Assembly: GCA_049516155.1 (NCBI GenBank)
Contig: JBEKTJ010000051.1
Coordinates: 4,305 to 68,304, forward strand
DNA: 64,000 nucleotides
Direction of reading: 5' to 3'
DNA from: Bog-159 sp049516155
Lineage (GTDB): Bacteria > Acidobacteriota > Terriglobia > Bryobacterales > Bryobacteraceae
Shown here one piece after another: positions 16,306-24,840 of this stretch. The notes beneath the pieces are model-generated. The model was not told the DNA's origin. It did not search any database and worked only from the letters and a program-made list of their open reading frames with translations. Numbering within the stretch: the first letter of the stretch is position 1; every line of letters begins with the position of its first letter. A program made the position numbers and the translations under genes.

Positions 16306-18309
16306 TCATTTGCCCACGAAGTGGTCCACCCAGTCCACGTGGCGCTGCATAATGTCCAGCAGAAACTTCGGCTCGCGGGGACCGTGCGGCGTGCGTGGAT
16401 ACACCACCATTTTTGTAGTGACGCCTTGCCGCTTCAAGGCATTGTAGAATTCATACCCTTGGGTCGTCGGCACGCGCACATCGGCCTCGCCGTGCAGGAT
16501 CAACGTAGGTGTCGTGACGCCTTTGACGAACGCCATGGGCGAGTGGTTGAAGTAACCGTCGAAGCTGTTCCAAGGCTCTCCTGAAAAGTAGTCGGGCAAG
16601 AATCCGGGTATGTCGGACGTGCCCGTGAAACTCCACAAGTCAGTCACTCCGGCGCCAACCGCGGCAGCTTTAAACCGGTGGCTGTGAGTAACCACCCAAC
16701 TGGTCATGAAACCGCCATAACTCCAGCCCATGACCGCAAGACGGTCCGGATCGGCCACACCCATCGAAATCACTTGATCGACGCCCGCCATCAGATCCTG
16801 GTAATCCTTGCCGCCCCAGTCGTTCATGTTGGCGAAGCGGAAGGTACGCCCGTAGCCACCCGATCCGCGCGGGTTCACGCGCAGCACGGCGTAGCCCCGC
16901 GCGGCGAAAGTGGCATACGGATATAAGCCGTAGCGTCCTAGGAAGCTATCCTGGAAAACGCCCGTGGGTCCACCGTGAATGACTAATACAAGTGGGTATT
17001 TCTTCGCGGCATCGTAACCCACTGGGTAAGTCAGCAGGCCTTCGATATCCAAGCCATCCGCGGCCTTCCATGCGACGGGCTTGGTTTCTCCCAAGGGCAG
17101 CTTGGGAAGGTTCAGGTTGGCGCTGCTGACACGCTGCGGAAGGCTATCGCCGATCTTCACCACGTAAGCTTCCGGCGCTTCATCCCAGCTTTCGCCCGCG
17201 AAACCGAACGCCGTGCCGGCGGTGTTCAGGCGTCCGGCTTGCAGGGTACCGTGGCGGGGTTCGTATACCGGCTTTGGCTGGCCATCGACGGGCATGCCGT
17301 AGACCACACTGGTGGTGCCTCTGGCTTCGGTAAATAGCAGCCGAGACGAATCGCCGGCCCAGCCCAGCAGCCTGGGCTGCTCATCGAAGGTGGGCGGCAG
17401 TTCGCGCGCTTCTCCGCTCCGGCGGGTCAGCAGCACGATGCGATCGATCCCCGCCCAGCGCGGCGGATCGGTGGAGCGCACGTACGCCAGATAGCGTCCG
17501 TCGGGCGAATATTGCGGGCTGTGCTCGGCGGCCCCCGTGGCTGCTATGGGACGCACCGAGCCAGTCTGCACGTCGACTTCCGAAATATCCGACTTGGTCC
17601 AGTCATCGGCGCCGGGCGTGGGGGTGTGGGCGAAGGCGATGGCGGCGGAATCGGGCGACCAATCGAATTCCGTCACGTGGTAGTCCGGCGTGTTCGTCAT
17701 GCGGCGCGGTGTGCGCTTACCCTGTGTGTCCGGCTCCACCGCGATGACCCAGAGACTGTGGTTCTTGGGATCGGCGTCGATCACGCGGAAGTCGCGCTTC
17801 TCTTTCTTTGCCTCTTCCTCGCCGGCTGGCGGCTCCGTGCCAGCGAAGGCGACCCACTTGCCGTCCGGCGAGACATGAAACGCGCCGATTTCGCCCTTCC
17901 AATCGGTAAGCTTCTCGGCCTCGCCGCCATCCACGGGGATGCGCCAGATGTTGGGCTTGCCGCTGCGCTCCGAGGAGAAGTAGAGATAGCGGCTATTGGG
18001 CGCAAACTCCGGCGCGGAAGCGCCCTTCTCGCCGCGCGTCAGTTGCGTGCGATGCGAACCGTCGGCCGCGGCCAGGAAGATCTGCGTCTCCACTTCGCTT
18101 TTTTCCGTTTCCATCACCGCACGGCTTTGGGTGTAGGCCACCAGCTTGCCATCGGGTGAAGGCGTCACGTCGCCGACAGGCTGCACCTGCATGGAAATTT
18201 CGGGAGTCCATGAGGTGGGCGCCGTGGGCGCTGTGGGCGCCGGAGGCGTTTGCCCCCAGGCTGCGGCCACCAACACAATCGGTAACAGCTTGACCAACAT
18301 GTCTTTCAT
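16306..18309 (-). CDS. S9 family serine peptidase (prolyl oligopeptidase / acylaminoacyl-peptidase type), secreted
   Basis: 667 residues with a signal peptide (MKDMLVKLLPIVLVAAAWG) and a Pro/Ala/Thr-rich linker. The first 400 residues are a TolB/PD40-like beta-propeller (repeats such as VSPDGKWVAFAG, WSPDSAAIAFAH, YSPDGRYLAYVR). The C-terminal alpha/beta hydrolase has Ser near 530 in GWSYGGF, Asp near 608 in HGEADVRVP and His near 641 in TPHGP. It should cleave short peptides. The start overlaps the stop of the aminotransferase gene by four bases, implying co-translation. Confidence 0.93.
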   Translation of the reverse strand: MKDMLVKLLPIVLVAAAWGQTPPAPTAPTAPTSWTPEISMQVQPVGDVTPSPDGKLVAYTQSRAVMETEKSEVETQIFLAAADGSHRTQLTRGEKGASAPEFAPNSRYLYFSSERSGKPNIWRIPVDGGEAEKLTDWKGEIGAFHVSPDGKWVAFAGTEPPAGEEEAKKEKRDFRVIDADPKNHSLWVIAVEPDTQGKRTPRRMTNTPDYHVTEFDWSPDSAAIAFAHTPTPGADDWTKSDISEVDVQTGSVRPIAATGAAEHSPQYSPDGRYLAYVRSTDPPRWAGIDRIVLLTRRSGEARELPPTFDEQPRLLGWAGDSSRLLFTEARGTTSVVYGMPVDGQPKPVYEPRHGTLQAGRLNTAGTAFGFAGESWDEAPEAYVVKIGDSLPQRVSSANLNLPKLPLGETKPVAWKAADGLDIEGLLTYPVGYDAAKKYPLVLVIHGGPTGVFQDSFLGRYGLYPYATFAARGYAVLRVNPRGSGGYGRTFRFANMNDWGGKDYQDLMAGVDQVISMGVADPDRLAVMGWSYGGFMTSWVVTHSHRFKAAAVGAGVTDLWSFTGTSDIPGFLPDYFSGEPWNSFDGYFNHSPMAFVKGVTTPTLILHGEADVRVPTTQGYEFYNALKRQGVTTKMVVYPRTPHGPREPKFLLDIMQRHVDWVDHFVGK

Positions 18310-19421
18310 GCCATCGTCCTCCGCAGCGCATCCAGTATCTTGCCGACGTTCTCTTCGGTGGATGAGTATCCCATCAAACCGATACGGAATACCTTGCCGG
18401 CCAGCGGTCCGAAACCGCCGCCGATTTCGATGCCATATTCGCTCAGCAGCCGCTGGCGCACTTGGGCGTCGTCAACACCTTCGGGCACGCGCGGCGTGTT
18501 TAGGGTCCACAGCCGGTGTCCCGCGGGGACGTGCATGCGCAACCCCATGGCTTCGATGCCCGCGACGAATGCCTCATGATTGCGGCGATGGCGCTCCCAA
18601 CGGTTCTGGATGCCCTCTTCGCGGACGATCGCCAAGGCTTCGCGCAGCGCATAAAACATGGTTGCCGACGCGGTGTGGTGATACTTGCGGCCGCAGAAGT
18701 AGCTTTCGAGCAGCCGCAGATCCATGTAGAACGAATCCACCGGCGCGGTGCGCTTGCGGAGGCGCTCCCAGGCACGCGGCGAAACCGTGAGCGGCGACAG
18801 TCCCGGCGGACAGCCCAGGCCCTTCTGCGTGCAACTGTACGCGATGTCGATACCGGTTTCGTCCACGCGCACCGGCATGCCGCCCAGCGAGGTGACGCAG
18901 TCGGCGATCGCCAGCGCATCCACTTCGTGGGCCGCTTCGCAAATCGCGTGGCCTGGCTGGAACGCTCCAGTGGAGGTTTCCGCTTGCACGTAGGCCACCG
19001 TACGCGGCTTTTCGCGGCGAATAAAATCGCGGGCTTCTTGATCGTCGAACACCTCGCCCCAGGGTTTCTCCAATCGGACGACCACGGCTCCGTGGCGGCA
19101 GGCAACGTCCGAGAGGCGGTCGCAGAAGTATCCGTTGGCCAGCACCGCGAACTTTTCCCCCGGCTCGATGAAGTTGGCGACCGCGGTTTCCATGCCGCTG
19201 GTGCCAGTTCCGGAGATGGCGATATTGAACTCGTTGCTGGTGGAGAAGGCGTAACCGAGCAACCTGCGGATGTCTTCCACGACTTCGAAGAAGAATGGAT
19301 CCAGGTGCCCGACGATGGGCTGCCGCAGCGCCTCGTAGACGCGCGGCGCCACCATGCTGGGGCCCGGTCCCAGCAGCAGGCGGGCAGGCGGACGCAACGG
19401 GCAGAGCGTTTTGGGGGTCAC
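18306..19421 (-). CDS. Class V aminotransferase (alanine/serine-glyoxylate aminotransferase-like)
   Basis: 371 residues of a fold type I PLP enzyme. Features include LLLGPGPSMVAPRVYEAL at the start, the GTGTSGMETA phosphate-binding loop, ADCVTSLGGMPV and the PLP lysine near 199 in SCTQKGLGC. The family transfers amino groups from alanine or serine to glyoxylate, or acts in related pathways (serine-pyruvate). It overlaps the downstream S9 peptidase gene by four bases; a shared role in recycling amino acids from peptides is possible but inferred. Confidence 0.9.
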   Translation of the reverse strand: MTPKTLCPLRPPARLLLGPGPSMVAPRVYEALRQPIVGHLDPFFFEVVEDIRRLLGYAFSTSNEFNIAISGTGTSGMETAVANFIEPGEKFAVLANGYFCDRLSDVACRHGAVVVRLEKPWGEVFDDQEARDFIRREKPRTVAYVQAETSTGAFQPGHAICEAAHEVDALAIADCVTSLGGMPVRVDETGIDIAYSCTQKGLGCPPGLSPLTVSPRAWERLRKRTAPVDSFYMDLRLLESYFCGRKYHHTASATMFYALREALAIVREEGIQNRWERHRRNHEAFVAGIEAMGLRMHVPAGHRLWTLNTPRVPEGVDDAQVRQRLLSEYGIEIGGGFGPLAGKVFRIGLMGYSSTEENVGKILDALRRTMA

Positions 19422-19433
19422 TAGGACAGTGTA

Positions 19434-19799
19434 TCAACGTGGCGTGACGAATTTGATGCGCGCGGGCGTGCCGGGCGACGGGGCTTTGGCCACCTTGCAG
19501 ACGAGTTGCAGCGACTCGACCGCGGCAAGAACGCGCGTCACCGACTTGTCCGCATCGATGCCGGTGAGCACGGCCACTTGCCAGGATGGGAAGAAGAACT
19601 CCAGCACTCGCACCGTCTCGCCACCCATGTGGAACAAGACGATCAGTTCCTCGTCTTCCTTGAGAGCCTTCTGCATGGCCTGCACCTGCGCGAGCATGGC
19701 AGTACCGGGATTTTCGGGACGCGGTGGCGGGGCGGGCGGGTTGACCGCATTGCGGATTGCCTGCGAGGCAAGTTGCTTGGTGAGATCGCCGAGGGCCAT
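19434..19799 (-). CDS. Hypothetical protein, 121 aa
   Basis: Starts at ATG 19799 (MALGDLTKQLASQAIRN), has a proline-rich stretch (PPAPPPRP) near residue 25, and a compact alpha/beta C-terminal part including VLFHMGGETVRVLEFFFP and VTRVLAAVESLQLVCKV. No family recognised and no signal peptide. It lies 12 bp upstream of the aminotransferase gene and 14 bp after the VapC-type gene on the same strand, so it could be co-transcribed with either. Confidence 0.6.
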   Translation of the reverse strand: MALGDLTKQLASQAIRNAVNPPAPPPRPENPGTAMLAQVQAMQKALKEDEELIVLFHMGGETVRVLEFFFPSWQVAVLTGIDADKSVTRVLAAVESLQLVCKVAKAPSPGTPARIKFVTPR

Positions 19800-19813
19800 C
19801 AGGCTTGATGCTA

Positions 19814-20197
19814 TCACTCCCAGCGGATGTCGGCGCCGTAGGGCGCCAGCAATGTATCGCAACTCAGCAGCGGCAGTTTTTCTTCCAGGCTTTGCGCCAC
19901 CAGCAACCGGTCGAATGGATCCCGATGGTGAAGCGGCAACGTCTCCAGTCGCAGGACGTGTGCCGCATTAATGGCAAGCAGTCGCGCGCCGAGTGCCGCG
20001 ACATGCTGGGGCAAATATTTGGACGGCGGCTCGGGAAGCGGCAACTTGCCTATTTGCACCTTGGTGATGATCTCCCAAAGGCTGGCTACGCTAAGGAACA
20101 GATCGGCGGTTTCGAGCATCCGGCGAGCCTGCCGCGTCAGCCGCCGATCATCCGTAATGGCCCACAGGAAGGCATGCGTGTCCAGCAGAATGCCTAT
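19814..20197 (-). CDS. VapC-like PIN-domain toxin with a probable ATA start
   Basis: The reading frame encodes a PIN domain from its first codons: ILLDTHAFLW, SLWEIITKVQIGKL, HRDPFDRLLVAQ and SCDTLL, giving acidic catalytic residues at Asp6, Glu42, Asp93 and Asp114. The expected start lies where the antitoxin TAG ends, but no ATG, GTG or TTG is present there or in the preceding 20 in-frame codons; an ATA overlapping the antitoxin stop (bases 20195-20197) fits the family N-terminus best. The next ATG would remove the first catalytic Asp. PIN toxins cleave RNA; this one is presumably held by the antitoxin encoded just upstream. Confidence 0.75.
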   Translation of the reverse strand: MGILLDTHAFLWAITDDRRLTRQARRMLETADLFLSVASLWEIITKVQIGKLPLPEPPSKYLPQHVAALGARLLAINAAHVLRLETLPLHHRDPFDRLLVAQSLEEKLPLLSCDTLLAPYGADIRWE

Positions 20198-20430
20198 TGC
20201 CAGAAGGTGTCCTCGATCTCCGGCGGCAGCGGGGCGTTGAAGTCGTCGGGGACCTGAAATTCCCCGGCTGCGGACCCCAGCCGCCGCTCCTCAGCCTTGC
20301 GCTCTATTGGAGCCAGCCGGGCTATCGGTTTGCCGGCCCGCGCGAGGATAATCTCTTCGCCCATCTGGACACGCACCAGCAACCGCGAAAGATGGGTCTT
20401 AGCTTCATGGACGTTGATCGTCGCCGTCAT
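20194..20430 (-). CDS. Phd/YefM-family antitoxin
   Basis: 78 residues. The N-terminal part (TATINVHEAKTHLSRLLVRV, GEEIILARAGKPIARLAP) is the Phd/YefM DNA-binding fold; the acidic C-terminus (FQVPDDFNAPLPPEIEDTFW) is the toxin-neutralising tail. It precedes the PIN toxin in the usual order and probably represses its own promoter. The ATG at 20430 has AAAGG just before it but lies only a few bases after a strong -10 box. Confidence 0.9.
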   Translation of the reverse strand: MTATINVHEAKTHLSRLLVRVQMGEEIILARAGKPIARLAPIERKAEERRLGSAAGEFQVPDDFNAPLPPEIEDTFWQ

Positions 20431-20436
20431 CCTTTC

Positions 20437-20465
20437 ACTATAGACTAAGTCCACAACTAAGTCAA
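20437..20465 (-). promoter_or_regulatory. Promoter with direct-repeat operator for the toxin-antitoxin operon
   Basis: Read on the minus strand: TTGACT (-35, 20465-20460), 17-bp spacer, TATAGT (-10, 20442-20437), a near-consensus sigma-70 promoter. Two copies of ACTAAGTC on the plus strand (20444-20451 and 20456-20463), 12 bp apart, cover the spacer and the -35 region, as expected for an autoregulated antitoxin operator. The -10 ends 6 bp before the ATG, so the transcript would be nearly leaderless. Confidence 0.7.
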
Positions 20466-20906
20466 CACTATCGGCGCCGCCTGCAATCGCAGTTGTTGAA
20501 GAGTCAATGGGTCGGATTCGCCCCCGCAAAATTTCTCTAACGCATCCATAAAAATTTGGTTGTCCGGCGTGGCGCGGGCGAACAACGTCATACAGGATCG
20601 AAACTTCAGATCGTCGGGATAGCCGAAAATCTGGTGGATCGAACGGCCCTCCACAAGACTTACCAACCGCGTACATTCTCGCAACCTCGGCCCAAGGATC
20701 GGATGGTCGAGATAAGCCTTGGCTTCCTCCAGCGAAGAAATTGCGAACTCGCGTGCGGTCCGGGTGTGGCCAAGACCTTTGATCTGCGGAAAAACAAACC
20801 ACATCCAATGACCGCTCTTGCGACCGTGCTGCAGATCCGCACAAACTTCTCCGAAGACCGGATTCTGCGCGTCCAAAAAGCGTCGCAGATTGTAAGGGTC
20901 GTTCAT
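20457..20906 (-). CDS. DUF1810 family protein
   Basis: 149 residues with the family signatures NLRRFLDAQ, GRKSGHWMWFVFPQIKGLG and LRECTRLV, and the ending PDNQIFMDALEKFCGG. The ATG at 20906 follows a GGGAGG ribosome site. DUF1810 proteins (calpastatin-like by old annotation) are small cytoplasmic helical proteins with no established function. Its 3' end overlaps the -35 region of the toxin-antitoxin promoter. Confidence 0.88.
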   Translation of the reverse strand: MNDPYNLRRFLDAQNPVFGEVCADLQHGRKSGHWMWFVFPQIKGLGHTRTAREFAISSLEEAKAYLDHPILGPRLRECTRLVSLVEGRSIHQIFGYPDDLKFRSCMTLFARATPDNQIFMDALEKFCGGESDPLTLQQLRLQAAPIVLT

Positions 20907-20959
20907 GCCGGCCTCCCGTAGCATGCAAGGCGATAGCCCTGCTGCTATTATCTTCCTAT

Positions 20960-21484
20960 ATGGCGGGCTATGAGCCAGGCGATCGTCCCACGATTCTGAG
21001 CAAACAGTTCCTGATGACGTTTGGCATCGCACTGGCGGTTGTCCTGATTGCCGTCGCCGCAATTCTGTATATCCAGCGCGGCGCGCATGTCGAGTTAAAA
21101 GGCTCCATCCTGAAGGTGCGCACGATGGGGATGGAGGATAACAGCTCTCTAGCCGTGGTCGATTTCCGCTTCGTGAACCCTTCCGACTATCCGTTTGTGG
21201 TGCGCAGCGTGGATGTCTCCGCCACGGGCGCCGACGGGCAAAACTACACAAGCACGCCGGTGCCGGAGGTAGATGCCAAGCGAATCTTCGAGTATTACCC
21301 CATTCTGGGCCGGAAGTTCAATACGTCGCTGCTTACGCGCGACAAAATTGCGGGGCGGCACTCGGAAGACCGCATGATTGTGGCGCGTTTCGAAATGCCC
21401 GTCGCCAAGCTGGACGCGCGCACCAACCTGAAAATCCGTATTGAGGACGTCGATGGCCCGGTTTCCGAATTGTTTGAGAAATAG
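20960..21484 (+). CDS. Membrane-anchored hypothetical protein with LEA-like beta domain
   Basis: 174 residues: one membrane helix (about 17-40, FGIALAVVLIAVAAILYI) and an extracytoplasmic beta-rich domain (FRFVNPSDYPFVVRSVDV) reminiscent of the late-embryogenesis-abundant type 2 fold. Its end overlaps the start of the LssY_C gene by 32 bp, so the two are likely co-translated. No specific function recognised. Confidence 0.68.
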   Translation: MAGYEPGDRPTILSKQFLMTFGIALAVVLIAVAAILYIQRGAHVELKGSILKVRTMGMEDNSSLAVVDFRFVNPSDYPFVVRSVDVSATGADGQNYTSTPVPEVDAKRIFEYYPILGRKFNTSLLTRDKIAGRHSEDRMIVARFEMPVAKLDARTNLKIRIEDVDGPVSELFEK

Positions 21485-22676
21485 CTTGCTGGCGGGCTGG
21501 GCCCTGGCTCTGCCGGCAGTGGCAGCGGTGGTCCCCGCAGGCACCCAGATCCAGATCCGGCTGAAGACCAAAATCGCCTCCAACACTTCCAAGCCGGACG
21601 ACCCCATCGAAAGCATCGTAATCGCGCCGGCGGTGGTGAATGGGGCGACTGCCATACCCGCGGGTGTCATGCTGCGCGGGGTGGTCACGGGGGCCAGTGC
21701 CGCCACCGATCCGACGGTGCGGGCGACCATGGCGGTCGATTTCCGGGAACTCGAAATGGGTGGCCAGCGCATACATGTACACACTCAATTGACGGCAGTC
21801 GAGAACGCGCGAGAGAGCGTCAACGATAAGGGCGAAATCCAAGGCATACTCGCGAATGAAACGCTCTCTTCGCGTATGGATTCGGGAATCGACAAGGTCA
21901 CGGAAAAGTATTCGGGTTTGGGCGGCTTTCTCAGCGCCGCCAAGAAAGCTGTGTTCAAGGAGACGGAAGGCGATATCGTATACGATTCCGGCGTGGAGAT
22001 GGATCTGAAGCTGACCGCCGAGCTAACGCTGACCGGACCGCCGCCGCCCGGTCCGGATGCCGCGCTGCTACCCGTCGCGAATCCGGGAGCGTTGATCGCG
22101 CTGGTGAACCGGCAGCCGTTTCAGACCCGCGCGCAGAAGCCGCCCGATCCGTCCGACATCACCACTTTGATGTTCATCGGCAGCCAGGAGCAGGTGCAGG
22201 GGGCGTTCGCCGATGCCGGCTGGAGCCAGGCTTCCAAGCTGGGCGAGAAATCCAAATTCGAAACCATGCGCGCGATTGCCGAGGACCGGGGATACAGTGA
22301 GGCCCCGGTTTCGATCCTGTACTTGGATGGACGGCCGCCGGATATGGTTTTCGAGAAGGCGAACAATACCTTTTCGAAGCGGCATCACCTGCGCATCTGG
22401 CTGCGGCCCGATCAATACCAGGGTGAGCCAGTGTGGGTGTGCGCCGCCACGCACGATACCGGGATCGACTTTTCGGCCAAGGACCGTACATTCATCCATA
22501 AGATCGATTCGCAGATCGACATAGAGCGTTCGAAGGTGGTGAACGATCTGCTGCTCACGGGCAAGGTGCAATCGCTTTTGATGGTGGATCGTGCGAACGT
22601 GCCGCGGAACGGTCAGAATGCGACGGGGGATAATTTGACTACGGACGGTAAGATGGCGGTGGCGATTCTGGAGTGA
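21453..22676 (+). CDS. Exported LssY C-terminal-domain protein
   Basis: 407 residues from ATG 21453, which has GAGGA at a good distance; the signal peptide is RNSLLAGWALALPAVAA. The first half is beta-rich (VPAGTQIQIRLKTKIAS; IPAGVMLRGVVTGA), similar to TrbI/VirB10-like or conserved exported regions; the second half matches the LssY_C domain (LMFIGSQEQVQGAFADAGW; RHHLRIWLRP; WVCAATHDTGIDFS). The domain occurs alone or fused to PAP2/DedA proteins; its chemistry is not established. Confidence 0.8.
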   Translation: MARFPNCLRNSLLAGWALALPAVAAVVPAGTQIQIRLKTKIASNTSKPDDPIESIVIAPAVVNGATAIPAGVMLRGVVTGASAATDPTVRATMAVDFRELEMGGQRIHVHTQLTAVENARESVNDKGEIQGILANETLSSRMDSGIDKVTEKYSGLGGFLSAAKKAVFKETEGDIVYDSGVEMDLKLTAELTLTGPPPPGPDAALLPVANPGALIALVNRQPFQTRAQKPPDPSDITTLMFIGSQEQVQGAFADAGWSQASKLGEKSKFETMRAIAEDRGYSEAPVSILYLDGRPPDMVFEKANNTFSKRHHLRIWLRPDQYQGEPVWVCAATHDTGIDFSAKDRTFIHKIDSQIDIERSKVVNDLLLTGKVQSLLMVDRANVPRNGQNATGDNLTTDGKMAVAILE

Positions 22677-22679
22677 GGT

Positions 22680-22702
22680 GAGGCAGCGCATGGCGCTGCC
22701 TC
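22680..22702. terminator. Bidirectional terminator hairpin
   Basis: GAGGCAGCGC (22680-22689) and GCGCTGCCTC (22693-22702): a perfect 10-bp stem with a 3-nt loop, between two convergent genes. No T-run on either side. Confidence 0.7.
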
Positions 22703-22714
22703 TCAGGCTAACGC

Positions 22715-24739
22715 TTAATGCGCGGGAGGCGCGAAGTTCTCCAGCGACCAGAGTTCGTACACGGTATCGTACTCGCCGGCGGCGACTATGACCCTGCGCC
22801 CGTCTGGACTGATTTCCAGACTGCCGTCCGGTGTGCTGGTTGGAAAATCGCCCAAACGCTCCGGTTGGCCGCCGACCGTCGAGACACGGAACAAGCCGTG
22901 TTTTCCCGCGGAATCGACAGTGTGGTAGAGGAGCCAGTTGCCATCGGGCGTAACGTTGAAGTGGCCCGCGTGGGGATCCGAAAGCAGGGGCTTCCAATCG
23001 CCGCCAGAGGTGGGGCGTATCTTGACGTTGCGCTGCCCGTCCACCTCAATGACCCAGCCCTCGTCCGGCGATACCAATCCATAGGCTTCCGACGAAAACC
23101 GCGCCAGTGCGGTCTCCCGCCCGGTCGCAATTTCCCATCGCAGCAGCTCCCCTTCCTTGACGAAGTCGCCCCTGAACATGTAAAGCGCCTGGTCGTTGCG
23201 ACTGGACTGGAGACCAAACAGCGGCGGCGCCGGAAAGGTATGGAGGCGCTCGACTTGGCCGGAGTCGGCGGCAATCGAAAGAATTTCGGTTTGTCCCATC
23301 TTGTTTTCGGCGCATAAAAGCTTAGGCTGTTGAGCCGCCCACGTGCAATGCGTGTAGCCGAGCGCGTGATAGATCTCGCGATCTCCTCCGCTGGAGAGGT
23401 TGCGCAGACGGATGGAATCGCCCCCGGTCTGCCCCATATCCTGGTGCTGCGCACTATAGACGATTTGATTGCCGTCGCCAGAAAATTGGGGCTGCGGGTT
23501 GAGCATGTTGCCAAGGGGGAGATCCAGGCGTTTCCAATCGCCCGGACGACTATTCGCATCGAGGGACGCGAGATAGATAGCCCACGCGCCGCCAGGTTCC
23601 ACCGAACGGTAAATCAGGCCCCCGGCGGCTGTGGTGGCGCCCTCTTCGAAATCGCCAACCCTTACAAAGACCGGCGCGCCTGCCGATTTGCCGTCCTTTA
23701 TTGGCAGGAGATGCAGCGCGCCCTTCCCTGTGCGTTCACTGGCAATGGCCAGATAGCGTCCGTCGGCGGTCCAATCGAGAAGCTTGAGCGAGGGCAGCAT
23801 GCTGGTTAGCCGCTCCCCGTAGACCAGTTCCGGCGCTCCACCTTCGGCGGGCATGACGAAGATTTGCGAGACCGGATCCGCAACAGACGACGGTTGTGCT
23901 TGATATGCCACCAAACGGCCATCCGGAGAGAAGTTGACAGCCGTCACTTTTGCGGCTTTCAGGCTCAGCAATTCGCGGGTTTGGCCGTCGGCAACCGAGA
24001 TCCTCAACAGACGGCTCATACCGTCTTTAAACTGGGAGTACAGCAGGTAGCGATTGTCCCAGGACCAGGAGGGCCAACTATAAGGGCGGGCATCCAGTTT
24101 GGCGATCTCGCGGTAACCCGAGCCATCGGTGTTGACGACCGCTATGGTCCGCCCCTGCCCGCTCTTCGATCGGAAGCTAAGGTAGACCATCGAAAAATCC
24201 TTGGACGCAGAAAAACCGGGCAGGTCGTCGAGTTTGGCGTTGAATATGACCCGCTTGCTATTGCCTGCAATGTCGCCGTAAATCAGTTCCCCGGTCGCAC
24301 TGTTTTCATAGACGATGCGGTGGCCATCGGTATCGCCTGGGCCAACGTGAGGGTTAGTTATCTCGATCCTGCGCTGTGTCATGGTCGAGGGCGCAGCCGC
24401 ATGGCTGTCCTGCCTCAACGCCGCCAGACGCGCGCGCGCCTGTGTGGCGGGCTCGCGCTGATCGCTAAAGTCGCGCGCTACCTGCTCATACAGCTTTACG
24501 GCCTTATCCTGGCCCAGCTTCTCGTAACATCGGGCTTCCTGCACTAACGCCTTGGCGGCGAGTGCGCGGTCCGACGCAAATTCCTTGGCGACGCGCTGGT
24601 AAAGCTTAATGGCTTCTTCCAGATTTCCCGCGGCGCGCTCCTCTGTGACAGCTTTCTGAAACAGCTCCGCTCCAGCATCGGCGGCGGCAAGCGCGGCTGT
24701 CCCGAACATCAGGCATGCAATTAAGATTGTCAGCTTCAT
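22715..24739 (-). CDS. Secreted TPR / PD40 beta-propeller protein (copy 1)
   Basis: 674 residues; ATG 24739 preceded by GGAGAT and a signal peptide (MKLTILIACLMFGTAALAAA). Residues about 25-120 form TPR-like helices (EEAIKLYQRVAKEF; ALVQEARCYEKLGQ; KLYEQVARDFSD). The rest is a TolB/PD40-type propeller with repeats such as WSWDNRYLLYSQ, FSPDGRLVAYQA, WTADGRYLAIAS and VTPDGNWLLYH. It closes an operon with a histidine kinase and OmpR-type regulator. Highly similar in protein and DNA to the gene at 33162-35273, so the two are recent duplicates. A periplasmic ligand-binding or sensor-accessory role is inferred. Confidence 0.85.
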   Translation of the reverse strand: MKLTILIACLMFGTAALAAADAGAELFQKAVTEERAAGNLEEAIKLYQRVAKEFASDRALAAKALVQEARCYEKLGQDKAVKLYEQVARDFSDQREPATQARARLAALRQDSHAAAPSTMTQRRIEITNPHVGPGDTDGHRIVYENSATGELIYGDIAGNSKRVIFNAKLDDLPGFSASKDFSMVYLSFRSKSGQGRTIAVVNTDGSGYREIAKLDARPYSWPSWSWDNRYLLYSQFKDGMSRLLRISVADGQTRELLSLKAAKVTAVNFSPDGRLVAYQAQPSSVADPVSQIFVMPAEGGAPELVYGERLTSMLPSLKLLDWTADGRYLAIASERTGKGALHLLPIKDGKSAGAPVFVRVGDFEEGATTAAGGLIYRSVEPGGAWAIYLASLDANSRPGDWKRLDLPLGNMLNPQPQFSGDGNQIVYSAQHQDMGQTGGDSIRLRNLSSGGDREIYHALGYTHCTWAAQQPKLLCAENKMGQTEILSIAADSGQVERLHTFPAPPLFGLQSSRNDQALYMFRGDFVKEGELLRWEIATGRETALARFSSEAYGLVSPDEGWVIEVDGQRNVKIRPTSGGDWKPLLSDPHAGHFNVTPDGNWLLYHTVDSAGKHGLFRVSTVGGQPERLGDFPTSTPDGSLEISPDGRRVIVAAGEYDTVYELWSLENFAPPAH

Positions 24740-24840
24740 GTGAAATCTCCTTCGCCTCCTAGAATGCGCTTTCCGCCTTCGAGGGTCGTCACGGATATCC
24801 ACGCCCGGTGCAAAGAAAATGCAAGATCTATGTCATGAAA

